A stretch of DNA of 7,229 nt from Eubacteriales bacterium (GTDB lineage Bacteria; Bacillota_A; Clostridia; Lachnospirales; Lachnospiraceae). Below the pieces are notes generated by a model, which was not told the DNA's origin, ran no database searches, and worked only from the letters and a program-made list of their open reading frames with translations. The position numbers were made by a program, and so were the translations under genes. Shown in pieces: positions 6,387 through 7,229 of the stretch. Numbering within the stretch: position 1 is the first letter of the stretch; every line of letters begins with the position of its first letter. The stretch spans positions 1 to 7,229 of the forward strand of contig JAUNAE010000193.1 in NCBI GenBank assembly GCA_030527765.1, in the 5' to 3' direction.

Positions 6387-6428
6387 CCTTAAGATTCGTA
6401 AGAAGTTTTTTCCTGACCATCTGATCCA

Positions 6429-7145
6429 TCATGAACGAAACAACTTGGAAAATTTGGATTTCCGGTCTTTCTTCGGCGCCGGTGTAACCGGTGTCTCGTG
6501 CTCTCCTCTCATCGCAAAATCCCGGGCAATTGGTGCACTCCAGTTTGCATCCATGCATCCTTTTGCACGCATATTGGAAATCGCATCTCCAACCACTTCG
6601 TAATTCAGCTGTGTTCCGAAGGAATCATGATTGTAATTGACAGCTCGGTCTCTGCCGATCCCGAAGCTTTCAGCCGTCTCTACCGCATCAATGTTCGCAC
6701 CAAGGAACAAGAACTCCCATCCGTATTTCTCTTTTTCGTGCTGAATCATCTGCTTTACACGTTCACTGGTATATCTGTGACTGGCGTTTTCCATGCCGTC
6801 CGTTGTAATAACAAACATTGTATGCTCCGGAACATCCTCATCCCGAATGTATTTATGAACGTTTCCGATGTGATGAATTGCACCGCCGATAGCATCCAGA
6901 AGTGCTGTACATCCTCTTACAGAATAGGTTTTCTCATTCAGAGGTTCCACCTTCTGCACATCCACTCTGTCATGGAGTACGGTGATTTCTGTATCGAAAA
7001 GAATCGTCGAAATCAATGCCTCTCCTTCTTCTTTTTTCTGTTTTGCAATCATGGAATTGAAACCACCAATCGTATCCCCTTCCAAACCTGCCATAGAACC
7101 ACTTCTGTCAATAATAAAAACGATCTCAGTTAAATTTTTCTTCAT
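6429..7145 (-). CDS. cytoplasmic VWA-domain protein with intact MIDAS
   Basis: A 238-residue protein that is nearly all one von Willebrand factor A domain (about 5-190). The metal-ion-dependent adhesion site is complete: DRSGS (Asp13, Ser15, Ser17), Thr80 in GCTALLDA and Asp116 in TTDGMEN. There is no signal peptide or membrane segment, so it acts in the cytoplasm. It looks like the short YegL/TerY-type bacterial VWA proteins, which bind partner proteins through a metal ion; the partner and process are not known. The C-terminus (217-238) is a short Pro/Lys/Arg-rich tail ending in KFSKLFRS, possibly a peptide that touches a partner or nucleic acid. GGAGGG (7154-7159), 8 nt upstream, supports the start. 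No MoxR-type ATPase or tellurite-resistance genes are nearby in this window. No clear terminator follows it before the SPOR-gene promoter. Confidence 0.87.
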   Translation of the reverse strand: MKKNLTEIVFIIDRSGSMAGLEGDTIGGFNSMIAKQKKEEGEALISTILFDTEITVLHDRVDVQKVEPLNEKTYSVRGCTALLDAIGGAIHHIGNVHKYIRDEDVPEHTMFVITTDGMENASHRYTSERVKQMIQHEKEKYGWEFLFLGANIDAVETAESFGIGRDRAVNYNHDSFGTQLNYEVVGDAISNMRAKGCMDANWSAPIARDFAMRGEHETPVTPAPKKDRKSKFSKLFRS

Positions 7146-7176
7146 AATAAAATCCCTCCATATTTTTCTTCTGTAT

Positions 7177-7229
7177 TCATCTCAGTCGGGGAGACCCCCA
7201 TCTTCTATAAGTGGGGGATAACAAATTAG
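7177..7229 (+). repeat. 53-bp hairpin-forming repeat, right copy
   Basis: Exact inverted copy of 3-55 with the same two competing hairpins (stem 7195-7200 with 7212-7217, or 7188-7191 with 7195-7198). It lies 31 nt upstream of the VWA start codon. Any promoter for that gene must therefore lie inside the repeat or outside the window; none is convincing here. The inner boundary TCATCTCAG matches that of the left copy and of the fragment at 1189-1204, so this is a true end of the repeat unit. The outer boundary is the window edge, so the full unit may be longer. Confidence 0.85.

Noticed and set aside
1..7229. Composite transposon, linear plasmid ends or phage terminal repeats
   Set aside because: There is no transposase, integrase or replication gene, and the content is ordinary chromosomal metabolism and gene-expression machinery.
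1..7229. CRISPR array, tRNA, rRNA or known riboswitch
   Set aside because: No regularly spaced repeats, cloverleaf patterns, rRNA-like stretches or recognised riboswitch cores were seen on either strand.

Overview
This looks like ordinary chromosome from a low-to-mid GC Gram-positive anaerobe, most likely a gut Lachnospiraceae-type clostridium. That placement is inference. It rests on AGGAGG-type ribosome binding sites before almost every gene, the short Bacillus-type NagB, a clostridial-style TetM-like GTPase with a NYN domain, and a zinc-ribbon/SPOR membrane protein. There is no rRNA, tRNA, CRISPR array, transposase, integrase or phage gene.

Layout, left to right. A 53-bp repeat (3-55) is followed by a sugar-phosphate nucleotidyltransferase gene (95-1024, minus). 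A divergent intergenic region of 265 bp carries promoters for both flanking genes, a structured GC-rich segment and a 16-bp fragment of the terminal repeat. nagB (1290-2015, plus) converges on greA (2170-2670, minus) at a strong bidirectional terminator (2097-2138). Upstream of greA on the minus strand lie a large translational GTPase fused to a Rae1/YacP-like NYN nuclease (2801-5476), a zinc-ribbon/transmembrane/SPOR protein (5638-6318) and a cytoplasmic VWA-domain protein (6429-7145). A perfect inverted copy of the 53-bp repeat closes the window (7177-7229).

How the genes relate. NagB feeds amino sugars into glycolysis; the divergent nucleotidyltransferase probably makes an activated sugar, but its substrate cannot be read from sequence. 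The GTPase-NYN gene and greA are codirectional with no convincing terminator between them. Both belong to families that act on stalled machines, the ribosome and RNA polymerase respectively, so a shared stress-rescue role is a reasonable inference. The SPOR and VWA genes each seem to be separate units.

The two observations most worth following are the EF-G/TetM-like GTPase with a C-terminal A-site-nuclease-like domain, and the dispersed repeat family. The repeat lies exactly at both window ends and has a truncated relative at 1189-1204. The ends coinciding with a repeat suggests either an assembly break at a multi-copy element or a real inverted pair able to flip the 7.1-kb interval.
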